A stretch of DNA of 23,350 nucleotides from Oleiagrimonas sp964566965 (GTDB taxonomy: Bacteria; Pseudomonadota; Gammaproteobacteria; Xanthomonadales; Rhodanobacteraceae), in the NCBI GenBank assembly GCA_964566965.1, contig CAZMKO010000032.1, forward strand, positions 1 through 23,350, read 5' to 3'. The stretch's first letter is position 1; every line of letters starts with the position of its first letter. Position numbers and translations under genes: made by a program. The notes beneath the pieces are model-generated. The model was given only the letters and a program-made list of their open reading frames with translations. It was not told the origin of the DNA and did not search any database. Of the stretch, positions 7,332 to 14,354 are shown one piece after another.

Positions 7332-7345
7332 CTGACTTGGGTCAT
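7332..7345. promoter_or_regulatory. FNR-type box between the globin and fdxA
   Basis: CTGACTTGGGTCAT keeps the TGA/TCA cores in the TGAC-N4-GTCA form, with four deviations from TTGAT-N4-ATCAA. Its centre lies at -41.5 from the predicted globin start. For fdxA the same box would be at -41.5 from about 7380, but the hexamer there (CACAGT, 7368-7373) is poor, so control of fdxA is less certain. Fewer consensus matches than at the other boxes; DNR-like recognition is an alternative. Confidence 0.45.
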
Positions 7346-7402
7346 GACGTTCATGCGGCGGCCGGTTCACAGTGCAGGGTGCGCGACAGCGGAGTACGCA
7401 CC

Positions 7403-7729
7403 ATGACCCACGTAGTGACCGACAACTGCATCAACTGCAAATACACCGATTGTGTGGAGGTCTGTCCGGTCGACTGCTTTCATGCCGGTCCCAACTTCCT
7501 CGTCATCGATCCCGACGAATGCATCGATTGCACCCTGTGCGTGGACGAATGCCCGGTGGGTGCGATTTTCCACGAAGCCGATGTGCCTGCCGGGCAGGAA
7601 GGCTATCTTGCCATCAATGCCGAGCTTGCGCCCACCTGGCCGGTGCTGACCGAGCGCATCGACGCGCTGGAGGGGGCGGACTTGTGGGATGGCATGCCGG
7701 ACAAGCTGCCGCTTTTGAAGCGGGGGTGA
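7403..7729 (+). CDS. fdxA: 7Fe ferredoxin FdxA ([3Fe-4S][4Fe-4S])
   Basis: A 108-residue cytosolic electron carrier very like Azotobacter vinelandii ferredoxin I. The N-terminal motif has cysteines at 9, 12, 17, 21 and 25 (CINCKYTDCVEVCPVDC). The second motif CIDCTLCVDECP supplies three ligands of the [4Fe-4S] cluster and one more for the [3Fe-4S] cluster, the usual cross-over arrangement. The C-terminal extension with NAELAPTWP and DLWDGMPDKL is also family-typical. I start it at ATG 7403, which follows GGAG by 8 bases; the frame is open further upstream, but that part lacks similarity. It is divergent from the globin and is closed by a strong terminator. The partner enzyme is not identifiable here. 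Confidence 0.95.
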   Translation: MTHVVTDNCINCKYTDCVEVCPVDCFHAGPNFLVIDPDECIDCTLCVDECPVGAIFHEADVPAGQEGYLAINAELAPTWPVLTERIDALEGADLWDGMPDKLPLLKRG

Positions 7730-7754
7730 CGGGACCCGGGATGCGGGATGCGGA

Positions 7755-7784
7755 AACGGCCCGGCGTGTTCCGGGCCGTTTTTT
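7755..7784 (+). terminator. Rho-independent terminator of fdxA
   Basis: AACGGCCCGG (7755-7764) pairs perfectly over 10 bp with CCGGGCCGTT (7771-7780), with a 6-base loop and a T-run of six counting the stem end. On the opposite strand the hairpin is followed only by TTTCCG, so it may also slow transcripts leaving the azurin gene. Confidence 0.88.
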
Positions 7785-7814
7785 CGCTTGATGTTGCCGG
7801 AGGTCCGGCGCTTG

Positions 7815-8261
7815 TCACTCGACGCTCAGCGTACCGTGCATCAGCGCCTCGTGGCCGGGGAACGAGCAGAAGTAGGTGAACGGGCCGTCCTTCAGCGTGC
7901 TGGTGTCGAAAGTGACGCTGTCGGACTCGCCGCCACCGATCAGCTTGGTATGGGCGATGATGCGCTCGTCGTCGGATTTGACGTAGTCGTTGTCCACGCC
8001 GGCCTTGGCGCCGTCGGCGAGCACGGCCTTTTCGTCGGATGCCTTGGTCAACACCCAGTTGTGGCCCATGGCCGCGCGCGGCAGCTTGCCGGTGTGCTCG
8101 AGGGTGACGGTGAACGTGTCGCAGCTCTCCGGCACGCTGATCTCGGATTTGTTGTACTGCATCATGTCGTTGCCCTCGATGGTCGTGCCGCAGTTGTCGG
8201 CGGCCCACAACGGTGCGGCGGCAAAGCCGAGGAGGGCGAGGGCGATCAGTTGACGTTTCAT
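7815..8261 (-). CDS. azu: Azurin (periplasmic type 1 copper protein)
   Basis: A 148-residue precursor with a Sec signal peptide (1-20, cleavage after PLWA). The mature part aligns along its length with Pseudomonas azurin. Type 1 copper ligands are visible: Gly66-His67 in AMGHNWVL, then Cys132, His137 and Met141 in YFCSFPGHEALM. Cys24 and Cys47 form the conserved disulfide. Azurin carries electrons in the periplasm. Here its ATG overlaps the ccoS stop as ATGA, and a strong AAGGAG lies inside ccoS 8 bases upstream, so azurin is the last cistron of the cbb3 oxidase operon. That suggests it donates electrons to the oxidase or responds to the same oxygen signal; the donor role is inference. Identity is secure. 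Confidence 0.96.
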   Translation of the reverse strand: MKRQLIALALLGFAAAPLWAADNCGTTIEGNDMMQYNKSEISVPESCDTFTVTLEHTGKLPRAAMGHNWVLTKASDEKAVLADGAKAGVDNDYVKSDDERIIAHTKLIGGGESDSVTFDTSTLKDGPFTYFCSFPGHEALMHGTLSVE

Positions 8262-8467
8262 GGCGAAGTCTCCTTCTGGTGGGATGACCCGGCGTCGTCG
8301 TCGACGGCTTCGCGGGAAGCCGTGTCCGTATCGTCGTCGAGCAGGGGAAGAATTTCCGGGGTATCGAGATCGCGGAACTGGTCGTGGCGGACGGCCCAGA
8401 AGAACAGGCCGACCGCGAAACTGACCAGTACCAGCGTGACCGGTATGAGGATGATCAGCGCATTCAT
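8258..8467 (-). CDS. ccoS: Cytochrome cbb3 oxidase maturation protein CcoS
   Basis: A 69-residue membrane protein with one N-terminal helix (about 3-25, ALIILIPVTLVLVSFAVGLFF), followed by WAVRHDQFRDLDTPE. The W-A-x-x-x-x-Q-F-x-D-L-D-x-P pattern is the CcoS signature. CcoS is needed for haem/copper insertion into the CcoN subunit. The C-terminal tail is acidic and variable. The frame is open further upstream, but the start is placed at ATG 8467 because it overlaps the ccoI stop as ATGA, follows GGGGAG and begins the family match. It also overlaps azurin by four bases. Its place directly after ccoI is the usual order. Confidence 0.92.
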   Translation of the reverse strand: MNALIILIPVTLVLVSFAVGLFFWAVRHDQFRDLDTPEILPLLDDDTDTASREAVDDDAGSSHQKETSP

Positions 8468-10698
8468 GCCGCGTGCTCCCCGAAGCGTGCCGGACGGTTG
8501 TCCGGGGACGGTGGACGGGAGTCTTGGCCCGGGCGCATGCGCAGCACGTTCAGCACCACGATCAGCGAACTGGTGGACATGCCCAGGGCGGCCAGCCATG
8601 GCGGGATCATGCCCATGGCCGCGAAGGGGACGGCGAGCAGGTTCCAGGCCAGTCCCCAGCCACGGTTTTGCCGCAGCGTGCGGCGTGCGCGCCGGGCCAT
8701 GTGCCGGGCCAGCACCAGGCCATCCAGGCGGTCCTCCAGCAGCAGGTCGGTGTGTTGACGGGCCAGATCGGTGGCGCCGACCAGGCTTGCCGAGACATCC
8801 GCGGCGGCCAGCGCCGCCGCGTCGTTGTTGCCGTCGCCGACCACCAGCACGGTATGGCCGTGTTCCTGCCAGTGGCGCACGCGGGCGTGTTTGTCCCGCG
8901 GCAGCTGCCGGGCGTGCCAGCGCCGGATGCCCAGCCGTGCCGCCAGCGCCGCCACCCGTTGCGGGGCATCGCCGCTGGACAGTTCGATGGCGATGCCGTC
9001 CTCGCGCAGCGCATCACAGGTGCCGCGCGCGCCGGGGCGCGGCACTTCATCCAGGCGGAAGGCTGCCAGCGGGCTCGTGTCGTCGCTGAGCCAGAGGGCG
9101 TTGCCGTCGTCGGCGTGACCGGCGGGCGGGCGGCCCAGGCGATAGCACCGTCCGTCGACCCGACCTTCGATGCCGTGGCCCGGCACCACGCTCACCGCCT
9201 CGGCGACCGGCGCCGACAGGTCGGCGCGCGGGCGGGCCAGCGCACGCGCCAGCGGGTGGCTGCTTTCGCGCGCCAGCGCCACGGCCACGCGCCAGGCCGC
9301 GGCGGATGGCATGGTGCCGTGCAGCTGGACATCGGCGTCGTCGACATGGGGCCGGGTCAGCGTGCCGGTCTTGTCGAACATGGCCCGATCCACACGGGCC
9401 ATGGAGGCCAGTGCCTGCGGGCGAGTCACGCGCACGCCGCGGCGGGCCAACATCGCCATGGCACGGGTCAATGTGGCCGGCGCCGCCAGGGCGAAGGCGC
9501 AGGGGCAGGCCACCACCAGGACCGCCACGGTGGCATCGAACGCGCGCGTCGGGTCGCGCCACAGCCAGAAGGCGAGGGTGGCGGTGGCCAGGGTGAGAAT
9601 GCCGCGAATGAACCAGGGGACGGCGGCGTCGTGGCGGCTGGCGGCGGCCTGGTGGCGTTGCGCGTCGCGGGTCAGGGCGTGCAGGCGCGCCAGGCTGCTG
9701 GTGGCGCCGGTGCGGCTGACGCGCAGTTGCAGCGGGCCGTCCATGGCCACACAGCCGGCGGCGACCGGGTCGCCACGGCGGCAGGTGCGGGTCCGCGATT
9801 CACCGCTGTGCAGTGACGCGTCGAGGTGGGCCTCGGCATCGACCAGCAGACCGTCGACGGGCACCACACTGCCTTCGGCGACATGGATGCGGTCGCCCGG
9901 CACCAGCTCGGCCACGGCCACCGTGCGCGGTGTGCCGTCGGGGCCGCGTCGCTCGGCCGTCAGCGGTACCGCGTGCGCGGCGGCCAGGCCCATGGCCCGG
10001 TGGCGATGGCGCGCCCGCAATTCCAGGTAGCGCCCGAGCAGCAACACGAACACCAGCATGCTGACCGAGTCGAACCAGGTTTCGCCGTGCCCCTGCAGAG
10101 TCGTCCACAGGCTGGCTGCGTAGATCAGCACCACGGCCAGCGCCACCGGCACGTCGATGCCGGGGCGCCCGGCGCGCAGGTCGGCCAGGGCGTGACGGAA
10201 GAAGGGCACGGCGGCGTAGCAGACCACCGGTGTCGCCGCCAGCAGCCCGAGCCAGCGGAACAGCTGAATGGTGGTGGCGTCGACCGCATCGACCACATCC
10301 AGGTACAGCACCAGCGCGAACATCATCGCCTGCATGCCGAAGATGCCGGCCACCAGCAAACGCTTCAAGGCCTGGTCGGCCTCGTGGCGCGCCTCGTCGT
10401 CGAGTGCGTCGCGGTGCAGGGGGTCGGCTTGCAGCCCGGCTTGCCGACAGGTGTCGAGCAATCGCGGAATGTCGCTTTGCGAGGCGTCGCGGGTGAGGCG
10501 CACGCGGCGTGCGGCACGGTCGACATCCACGCGGCGCATGCCCGGTACCGTGCGCAGGAACTGCTCAAGGCGCAGCGCTTGCCAGGCCGTGGACAGGTCC
10601 ACGACGGCCAGCACGATCTCGGTCTGGCCGTCGTGGCGGCGGCGTTGCACCTGGTCGCACAACGCCGGGCGGGTCCAGATGGCGTGGGAACCGTTCAT
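8464..10698 (-). CDS. ccoI: Copper-exporting P1B-type ATPase CcoI (cbb3 maturation)
   Basis: A 744-residue inner-membrane Cu(I) ATPase that supplies copper for the CcoN binuclear centre. Visible motifs in order: SGES at 298-301 (actuator, TGES variant), CPC at 398-400 in the metal-binding helix, DKTGTLT at 442-448 with phosphorylated Asp442, Ser-His-Pro at 480-482, and GDGNND at 621-626. About eight membrane helices fit the class. The N-terminal region (26-95) looks like a heavy-metal-associated fold but has no C-x-x-C motif, and the Cys-rich N-terminus often seen in CcoI is reduced to a single Cys14. ATG 10698 overlaps the preceding stop as ATGA; the frame is open further upstream but without family similarity. 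The operon position settles CcoI over a general CopA. Confidence 0.94.
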   Translation of the reverse strand: MNGSHAIWTRPALCDQVQRRRHDGQTEIVLAVVDLSTAWQALRLEQFLRTVPGMRRVDVDRAARRVRLTRDASQSDIPRLLDTCRQAGLQADPLHRDALDDEARHEADQALKRLLVAGIFGMQAMMFALVLYLDVVDAVDATTIQLFRWLGLLAATPVVCYAAVPFFRHALADLRAGRPGIDVPVALAVVLIYAASLWTTLQGHGETWFDSVSMLVFVLLLGRYLELRARHRHRAMGLAAAHAVPLTAERRGPDGTPRTVAVAELVPGDRIHVAEGSVVPVDGLLVDAEAHLDASLHSGESRTRTCRRGDPVAAGCVAMDGPLQLRVSRTGATSSLARLHALTRDAQRHQAAASRHDAAVPWFIRGILTLATATLAFWLWRDPTRAFDATVAVLVVACPCAFALAAPATLTRAMAMLARRGVRVTRPQALASMARVDRAMFDKTGTLTRPHVDDADVQLHGTMPSAAAWRVAVALARESSHPLARALARPRADLSAPVAEAVSVVPGHGIEGRVDGRCYRLGRPPAGHADDGNALWLSDDTSPLAAFRLDEVPRPGARGTCDALREDGIAIELSSGDAPQRVAALAARLGIRRWHARQLPRDKHARVRHWQEHGHTVLVVGDGNNDAAALAAADVSASLVGATDLARQHTDLLLEDRLDGLVLARHMARRARRTLRQNRGWGLAWNLLAVPFAAMGMIPPWLAALGMSTSSLIVVLNVLRMRPGQDSRPPSPDNRPARFGEHAA

Positions 10699-10907
10699 GG
10701 CGTTGGTGCACTGCCGCCGGTGGCCGGTACGCCCAGCACCGTCGGTGTGTCGCCGTGCATGCGGGTGTCGGTGTAGCGCAGGCTGATCATCACCGTCCAC
10801 ACGCAGGCGCCGATGAGGATCAGCGTGATGGCGATGCCGAGCCAGGCGATGGGCTGGTGGTACCAGCGGTCGCGGTGCGGTCCGGATGTGTCATTCGGCT
10901 TTTTCAT
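10695..10907 (-). CDS. Short CcoH/FixH-like membrane protein
   Basis: A 70-residue protein with one membrane helix (about 19-43, IAWLGIAITLILIGACVWTVMI) preceded by RDRWYHQPIAW. That motif resembles the WY-x-Q-P-W start of FixH/CcoH proteins. It sits between ccoP and ccoI where ccoH is expected, but full CcoH is about 150-180 residues with a periplasmic domain. Here only some 25 residues follow the helix, with no such domain. Its start overlaps the end of ccoP by 17 bases and its stop overlaps ccoI as ATGA, so it is clearly translated as part of the operon. It may be a reduced CcoH or an unrelated small assembly factor; I leave the symbol empty. Confidence 0.72.
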   Translation of the reverse strand: MKKPNDTSGPHRDRWYHQPIAWLGIAITLILIGACVWTVMISLRYTDTRMHGDTPTVLGVPATGGSAPTP

Positions 10908-11829
10908 GGCCCTGGTGGGAGATGCGGTAGACGTAGGCGGCCAGTACGTGGATCTGGCTGGCGGTCAGGCGCTTGTCCCAGTTCGGCATGTGGCCTTCGC
11001 GGCCGTCGTGGATGGTCTTGTGGATGTCGGCTTCGCTGCTGCCGTGCAGCCACACATCGTCGGTGAGGTTGGGTGCGCCCAGCGCCTGGTTGCCGGTGCC
11101 GTCGGCACCATGGCACGCCGCGCAGGTGGACGTGAAGATCGGCTCGGCAGCCTTGGCCTTGGCGGCATCGTGGTCGCGGCCGGACAGGCTGAGCACGTAT
11201 TGCACCAGGTTGTCGACGTTGTCCTCGCCCAGCGCGTTCCAGGCCGGCATCACGCCGTTGCGACCGTCGTGGATGGTGGTGGTGATGGCCTTGCCGTCGC
11301 CGCCGTACAACCACACGTCGTCGGTGAGGTCGGGCGCCCCCAAGGCCGGGTTGCCGCTGGCGGCATAGCCGTGGCAAGCGGCGCAGTTGTCGCCGAACAG
11401 GCGCTCGCCCATCTGCACCGCCTGGTCGTCGTGCGACAGCTGCTCGACGCTGTACAGGTCGAAGCGCGCTTCCAGACTGTCGAGTTTGGCGCGGTTGCTG
11501 GCGTGCGCCTCGGCCCACTGCCCGTGCGCGGTCCAGTTCAGTGCACCCTTGCGATCACCGAAACCCGGGTACAGGTACAGGTAGATGAAAGCGGCCACGA
11601 ACATCGCGCCGGACAACAGCAGCCACCACAGCGGCAGACGGTGCAATCCCTCGCGGATGGCGCCGCCGGCCCAGGCATGGCCGGTGGTACCGTCCTTCGC
11701 GGTGGGGATATGCGCGCGCGGCCCCCACAGGAACAGCATCAGCGTGATGCCGAGGTTGAGCACCACCAGGAACATCACCCAGAGCGACCAGCCCGGGCTC
11801 ATGGACCATTCTGTCGTTTCGATCATCAT
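10891..11829 (-). CDS. ccoP: Cytochrome cbb3 oxidase subunit CcoP (dihaem cytochrome c)
   Basis: A 312-residue membrane-anchored dihaem subunit that passes electrons towards CcoO and CcoN. There are two membrane helices (about 12-34 and 66-87), the first followed by PRAHIPTA. The periplasmic part holds two cytochrome c domains: CAACH at 149-153 with Met194 (GVMPAW), and CAACH at 236-240 with Met281 (GHMPNW). The two domains share the GNPALGAPDLTDDVW / GNQALGAPNLTDDVW pattern, an internal duplication. Its ATG overlaps the ccoQ stop as ATGA. A second ATG follows immediately and could also be used. Its 3' end overlaps the ccoH-like gene by 17 bases. Confidence 0.97.
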   Translation of the reverse strand: MMIETTEWSMSPGWSLWVMFLVVLNLGITLMLFLWGPRAHIPTAKDGTTGHAWAGGAIREGLHRLPLWWLLLSGAMFVAAFIYLYLYPGFGDRKGALNWTAHGQWAEAHASNRAKLDSLEARFDLYSVEQLSHDDQAVQMGERLFGDNCAACHGYAASGNPALGAPDLTDDVWLYGGDGKAITTTIHDGRNGVMPAWNALGEDNVDNLVQYVLSLSGRDHDAAKAKAAEPIFTSTCAACHGADGTGNQALGAPNLTDDVWLHGSSEADIHKTIHDGREGHMPNWDKRLTASQIHVLAAYVYRISHQGHEKAE

Positions 11830-12005
11830 GCCTGCTTGTCCTCGTCGTTGGCATGGCCTTCGAGCTCGTCCTCCATGGGAATGCGGGCGAGGCGCGAGAA
11901 GGTGGGCTTGTGCTGCTTGCGCCAGGCCCAGATCCAGATGCCGATGAACGTGACCATCATGACCACCGTGATCACGCCGATGATGTGACCCCAGATGTCG
12001 CTCAT
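11826..12005 (-). CDS. ccoQ: Cytochrome cbb3 oxidase subunit CcoQ
   Basis: I translated this short gene by hand: 59 residues, starting MSDIWGHIIGVITVVMMVTF. It has a single membrane helix (about 7-28) followed by WAWRKQHKPTFSRLARIPME and an acidic tail ending DEDKQA. One helix with a conserved W-A-W/Y after it and a small charged tail is the usual CcoQ form. CcoQ stabilises the oxidase against oxygen and helps CcoP assemble. Both ends overlap neighbours as ATGA: its start with the ccoO stop, its stop with the ccoP start. An AAGGGG sequence lies upstream of the ATG. Confidence 0.92.
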   Translation of the reverse strand: MSDIWGHIIGVITVVMMVTFIGIWIWAWRKQHKPTFSRLARIPMEDELEGHANDEDKQA

Positions 12006-12664
12006 GGCGTCTGCCCCTTGGCCAGCTCGGCCAGGCGCTTCTCGCGTTCGGCCTTGGGCACGTTGTCGATGCCCAGGCCCTGCAGATAGGCGATCAGCGC
12101 GTCCATTTCCGTCTTGCCTTCGACGGCCTTCGGTGCCGAGGCGATGTCGGCGTCGCTGTACGGGTCGCCCAGTTTGCGCAGCACCTTCATGCGTGCCTGG
12201 ATGTCGGCGGCGTCGATCTTTTGCGCGGCCAGCCAGTCATACTGCGGCATGTTCGATTCGGGCACCACCGAACGCGGATCCATCAGGTGCATGTACTGCC
12301 ACTGGTCCGAGTACTTGCCGCCGACACGGGCCAGATCCGGGCCGGTGCGCTTGGAGCCCCACTGGAACGGGCGGTCGTAGGCCGATTCCTCGGCGGTGGA
12401 AAAATGTCCGTAGCGCTGGGTCTCGAAGCTCAGCGACCGGATCATCTGCGAATGGCACAGGTAACAGCCCTCGCGCACGTACACGTCGCGGCCGGCCAGG
12501 CGCAGCGGATCGTACGGCTTGACGTCGGCCGGCGGCTTGATCTGGTGCGCGTGCACGAACAGCGGCGTGATCTCCGCCAGACCGCCCAGCGACACCATGA
12601 TCGCGGTGCAGATACCGAGCATGCCGGCGTGTTTCTCGATGAATTCGAAATGCTTGTAGGCCAT
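12002..12664 (-). CDS. ccoO: Cytochrome cbb3 oxidase subunit CcoO (monohaem cytochrome c)
   Basis: A 220-residue subunit anchored by one N-terminal helix (about 13-35), with a periplasmic cytochrome c domain. The haem site is GCYLCH (Cys67, Cys70, His71), followed by SQMIR and RYGHFSTAEESAYDRPFQWGSKRTGPDLARVGG. These are hallmark CcoO/FixO stretches; Met in ESNMPQYDWL is the likely axial ligand. It accepts electrons from CcoP and hands them to the haem b of CcoN. It starts 11 bases after ccoN with a good GAGGAAA ribosome-binding sequence at the ccoN stop codon, and it overlaps ccoQ as ATGA. Confidence 0.97.
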   Translation of the reverse strand: MAYKHFEFIEKHAGMLGICTAIMVSLGGLAEITPLFVHAHQIKPPADVKPYDPLRLAGRDVYVREGCYLCHSQMIRSLSFETQRYGHFSTAEESAYDRPFQWGSKRTGPDLARVGGKYSDQWQYMHLMDPRSVVPESNMPQYDWLAAQKIDAADIQARMKVLRKLGDPYSDADIASAPKAVEGKTEMDALIAYLQGLGIDNVPKAEREKRLAELAKGQTP

Positions 12665-12675
12665 GACGGTTTTCC

Positions 12676-14244
12676 TCAGGCCAGGCCGGGCTCGCCGCGC
12701 GAGCCGGACGGGGGAAGCGGGGACGGATGCTGGTTCGGGTCCGGCTCGGGAATGGGCACGGGTACCGGCTTGACGCCTTCCCGGCGCGCGTCACGCGCGC
12801 TCACCCACATGTTCCAGGCCATTACCCACATGCCGGCGACGATCAGCAGGCCTCCCAGCCAGCGTGTGACGTAGAACGGCCGGATGGCCATCAGGCTTTC
12901 CAGGAACGAATAGGCCAGCGAGCCGTCCGGCAGACGCGCGCGCCACATTTCGCCCGCGGTGACGCCCGAGACCCACATCGACAGCACGTACAGCAGCGTG
13001 CCGGCGGTGTGCAGCCAGAAGTGCACGTTCATCAGCGTGATCGAGTACATCTTGCGATGCCCGAACAGGCGCGGGGCCATGGCGTAGATGGAGCCGATGG
13101 TGATCATCGCCACCCAGCCCAGCGAACCGGAATGCACGTGCGCGATGGTCCAGTCGGTGTAATGCGAGAGCGAATTGACGCTCTTGACCGCCATCATCGA
13201 ACCCTCGAATGTGGAGGCGCCGTAGAACACCAGCGCCAGCACCATGAACTTCACGGCCGGGTCGGTCTTCAGCTTGTGCCACACACCCTGGAAGGTCATC
13301 AGGCCGTTGGCGGCCGAACCCCAACTGGGCATCAGCAGCACCAGCGAGAAGGCCATGCCCACCGACTGCGTCCAGTCCGGCAGCGCCGTGTACATGAGAT
13401 GGTGCGCGCCGGCCCACATGTAGACCGAAATCAGCGCCCAGAAATTGACGATCGAGAAGCGGTAGCTCCACAACGGGCGCTGTGCCTGGCGCGGCACGAA
13501 GTAGTACATCATGCCCAGGAAGCCGGCGGTGAGGAAGAACGCCACCGCGTTGTGGCCGTACCACCACTGCACCATGGCGTCGACCACGCCGGCGTAGATG
13601 GGGTAGGACTTGGTCCAGGACACCGGCACCGCCAGGTTGTTGACCACGTGCAGCAGGCCCACGGCGATGATGAAGGCGCCGTAGTACCAGTTGGCCACGT
13701 AGATGTGGCGGATGCGCCGGCGTGCCAGGGTGCCGAAGAACACCACGCCGTAGCTCACCCAGACCACGGCGATCAGGATGTCGATCCACCACTCCGGCTC
13801 GGCGTATTCCTTGCTCTGGGTCAGGCCCAGCGGCATCGTCACCATGGACAGCACGCAGGCCAGCTGCCAACCCCAGAACACGAATGCCGCCAGCCGGTTG
13901 AACGCCAGCCGCGCGTGCGTGGTGCGCTGGACCACGTACAGGCAGGTGCCGATCAGCGCGTTGCCGCCGAAGGCGAAGATCACGCCGAAGGTGTGGTCGG
14001 GCCGGATGTGGCTGAAGGTCAGCCACGAAGTGTCGAAGTTGAGCGCCGGCCAGGCCAGCTGCGCGGCCGCCAGCAGGCCCACGCTCATGCCGATGATGCC
14101 CCACACGACGGTGCCCAGCACGAACTGGCGCACCACCTTGTCGTTGTAGGTTTCCGTCTGCAACGGCAGTGATTCGTTGACCAGCGCCGGTGCCGGCGTG
14201 CCGGTGGTGCCTTTCAGTGAAAGATCGAACGTTTTGGTGTCCAT
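12676..14244 (-). CDS. ccoN: Cytochrome cbb3 oxidase catalytic subunit CcoN
   Basis: A 522-residue haem-copper oxidase subunit with about 12 membrane helices; it reduces O2 to water with high affinity and pumps protons. Seen in order: low-spin haem ligand region RPDHTFG (His84), the CuB site WYGHNAVAFF and GAHHLMYT, and the haem histidines of DWTIAHVHSGSLGW. The last 20 or so residues are a Pro-rich extension (VPVPIPEPDP onward) not typical of the core. The frame is open to a TTG at 14292, but that TTG is part of the FNR box. I therefore start at ATG 14244, where family similarity begins (MDTKTFDLSLKG). The FNR box and -10 predict transcription exactly at this ATG, so the mRNA may be leaderless. 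Confidence 0.97.
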   Translation of the reverse strand: MDTKTFDLSLKGTTGTPAPALVNESLPLQTETYNDKVVRQFVLGTVVWGIIGMSVGLLAAAQLAWPALNFDTSWLTFSHIRPDHTFGVIFAFGGNALIGTCLYVVQRTTHARLAFNRLAAFVFWGWQLACVLSMVTMPLGLTQSKEYAEPEWWIDILIAVVWVSYGVVFFGTLARRRIRHIYVANWYYGAFIIAVGLLHVVNNLAVPVSWTKSYPIYAGVVDAMVQWWYGHNAVAFFLTAGFLGMMYYFVPRQAQRPLWSYRFSIVNFWALISVYMWAGAHHLMYTALPDWTQSVGMAFSLVLLMPSWGSAANGLMTFQGVWHKLKTDPAVKFMVLALVFYGASTFEGSMMAVKSVNSLSHYTDWTIAHVHSGSLGWVAMITIGSIYAMAPRLFGHRKMYSITLMNVHFWLHTAGTLLYVLSMWVSGVTAGEMWRARLPDGSLAYSFLESLMAIRPFYVTRWLGGLLIVAGMWVMAWNMWVSARDARREGVKPVPVPIPEPDPNQHPSPLPPSGSRGEPGLA

Positions 14245-14250
14245 GGACTT

Positions 14251-14256
14251 ATTGTC
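14251..14256 (-). promoter_or_regulatory. -10 element of the cco operon promoter
   Basis: Reads GACAAT on the minus strand (4 of 6 to consensus). With +1 at the A of the ccoN ATG it occupies -12 to -7, and the upstream FNR box is centred at -41.5. Confidence 0.5.
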
Positions 14257-14278
14257 GGTGGCGGAATGGAACGCGCTT

Positions 14279-14292
14279 CTGATGTGGATCAA
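14279..14292 (-). promoter_or_regulatory. FNR box of the cbb3 oxidase operon
   Basis: On the minus strand TTGATCCACATCAG matches TTGAT-N4-ATCAA with one mismatch, the best of the four boxes in the window. Its centre is exactly 41.5 bases from the A of the ccoN ATG. FNR-type control of cbb3 operons is well known, and this box supports it here. Confidence 0.8.
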
Positions 14293-14354
14293 TTATGACG
14301 GCGGGCATCGCGGGCCAGGCGCGGTGGTTTGTCGCAATGGCCGGTGTCGGCGGT

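Noticed and set aside
7343..7355. CATGACGTTCATG palindrome next to the globin/fdxA box
   Set aside because: The 3-base spacer does not fit FNR-type sites, and I recognise no regulator for it. It may be chance overlap with the box.
14245..14292. TTG 14292 as the ccoN start
   Set aside because: The TTG is the first half-site of the FNR box, and the extra 16 residues have no CcoN similarity.
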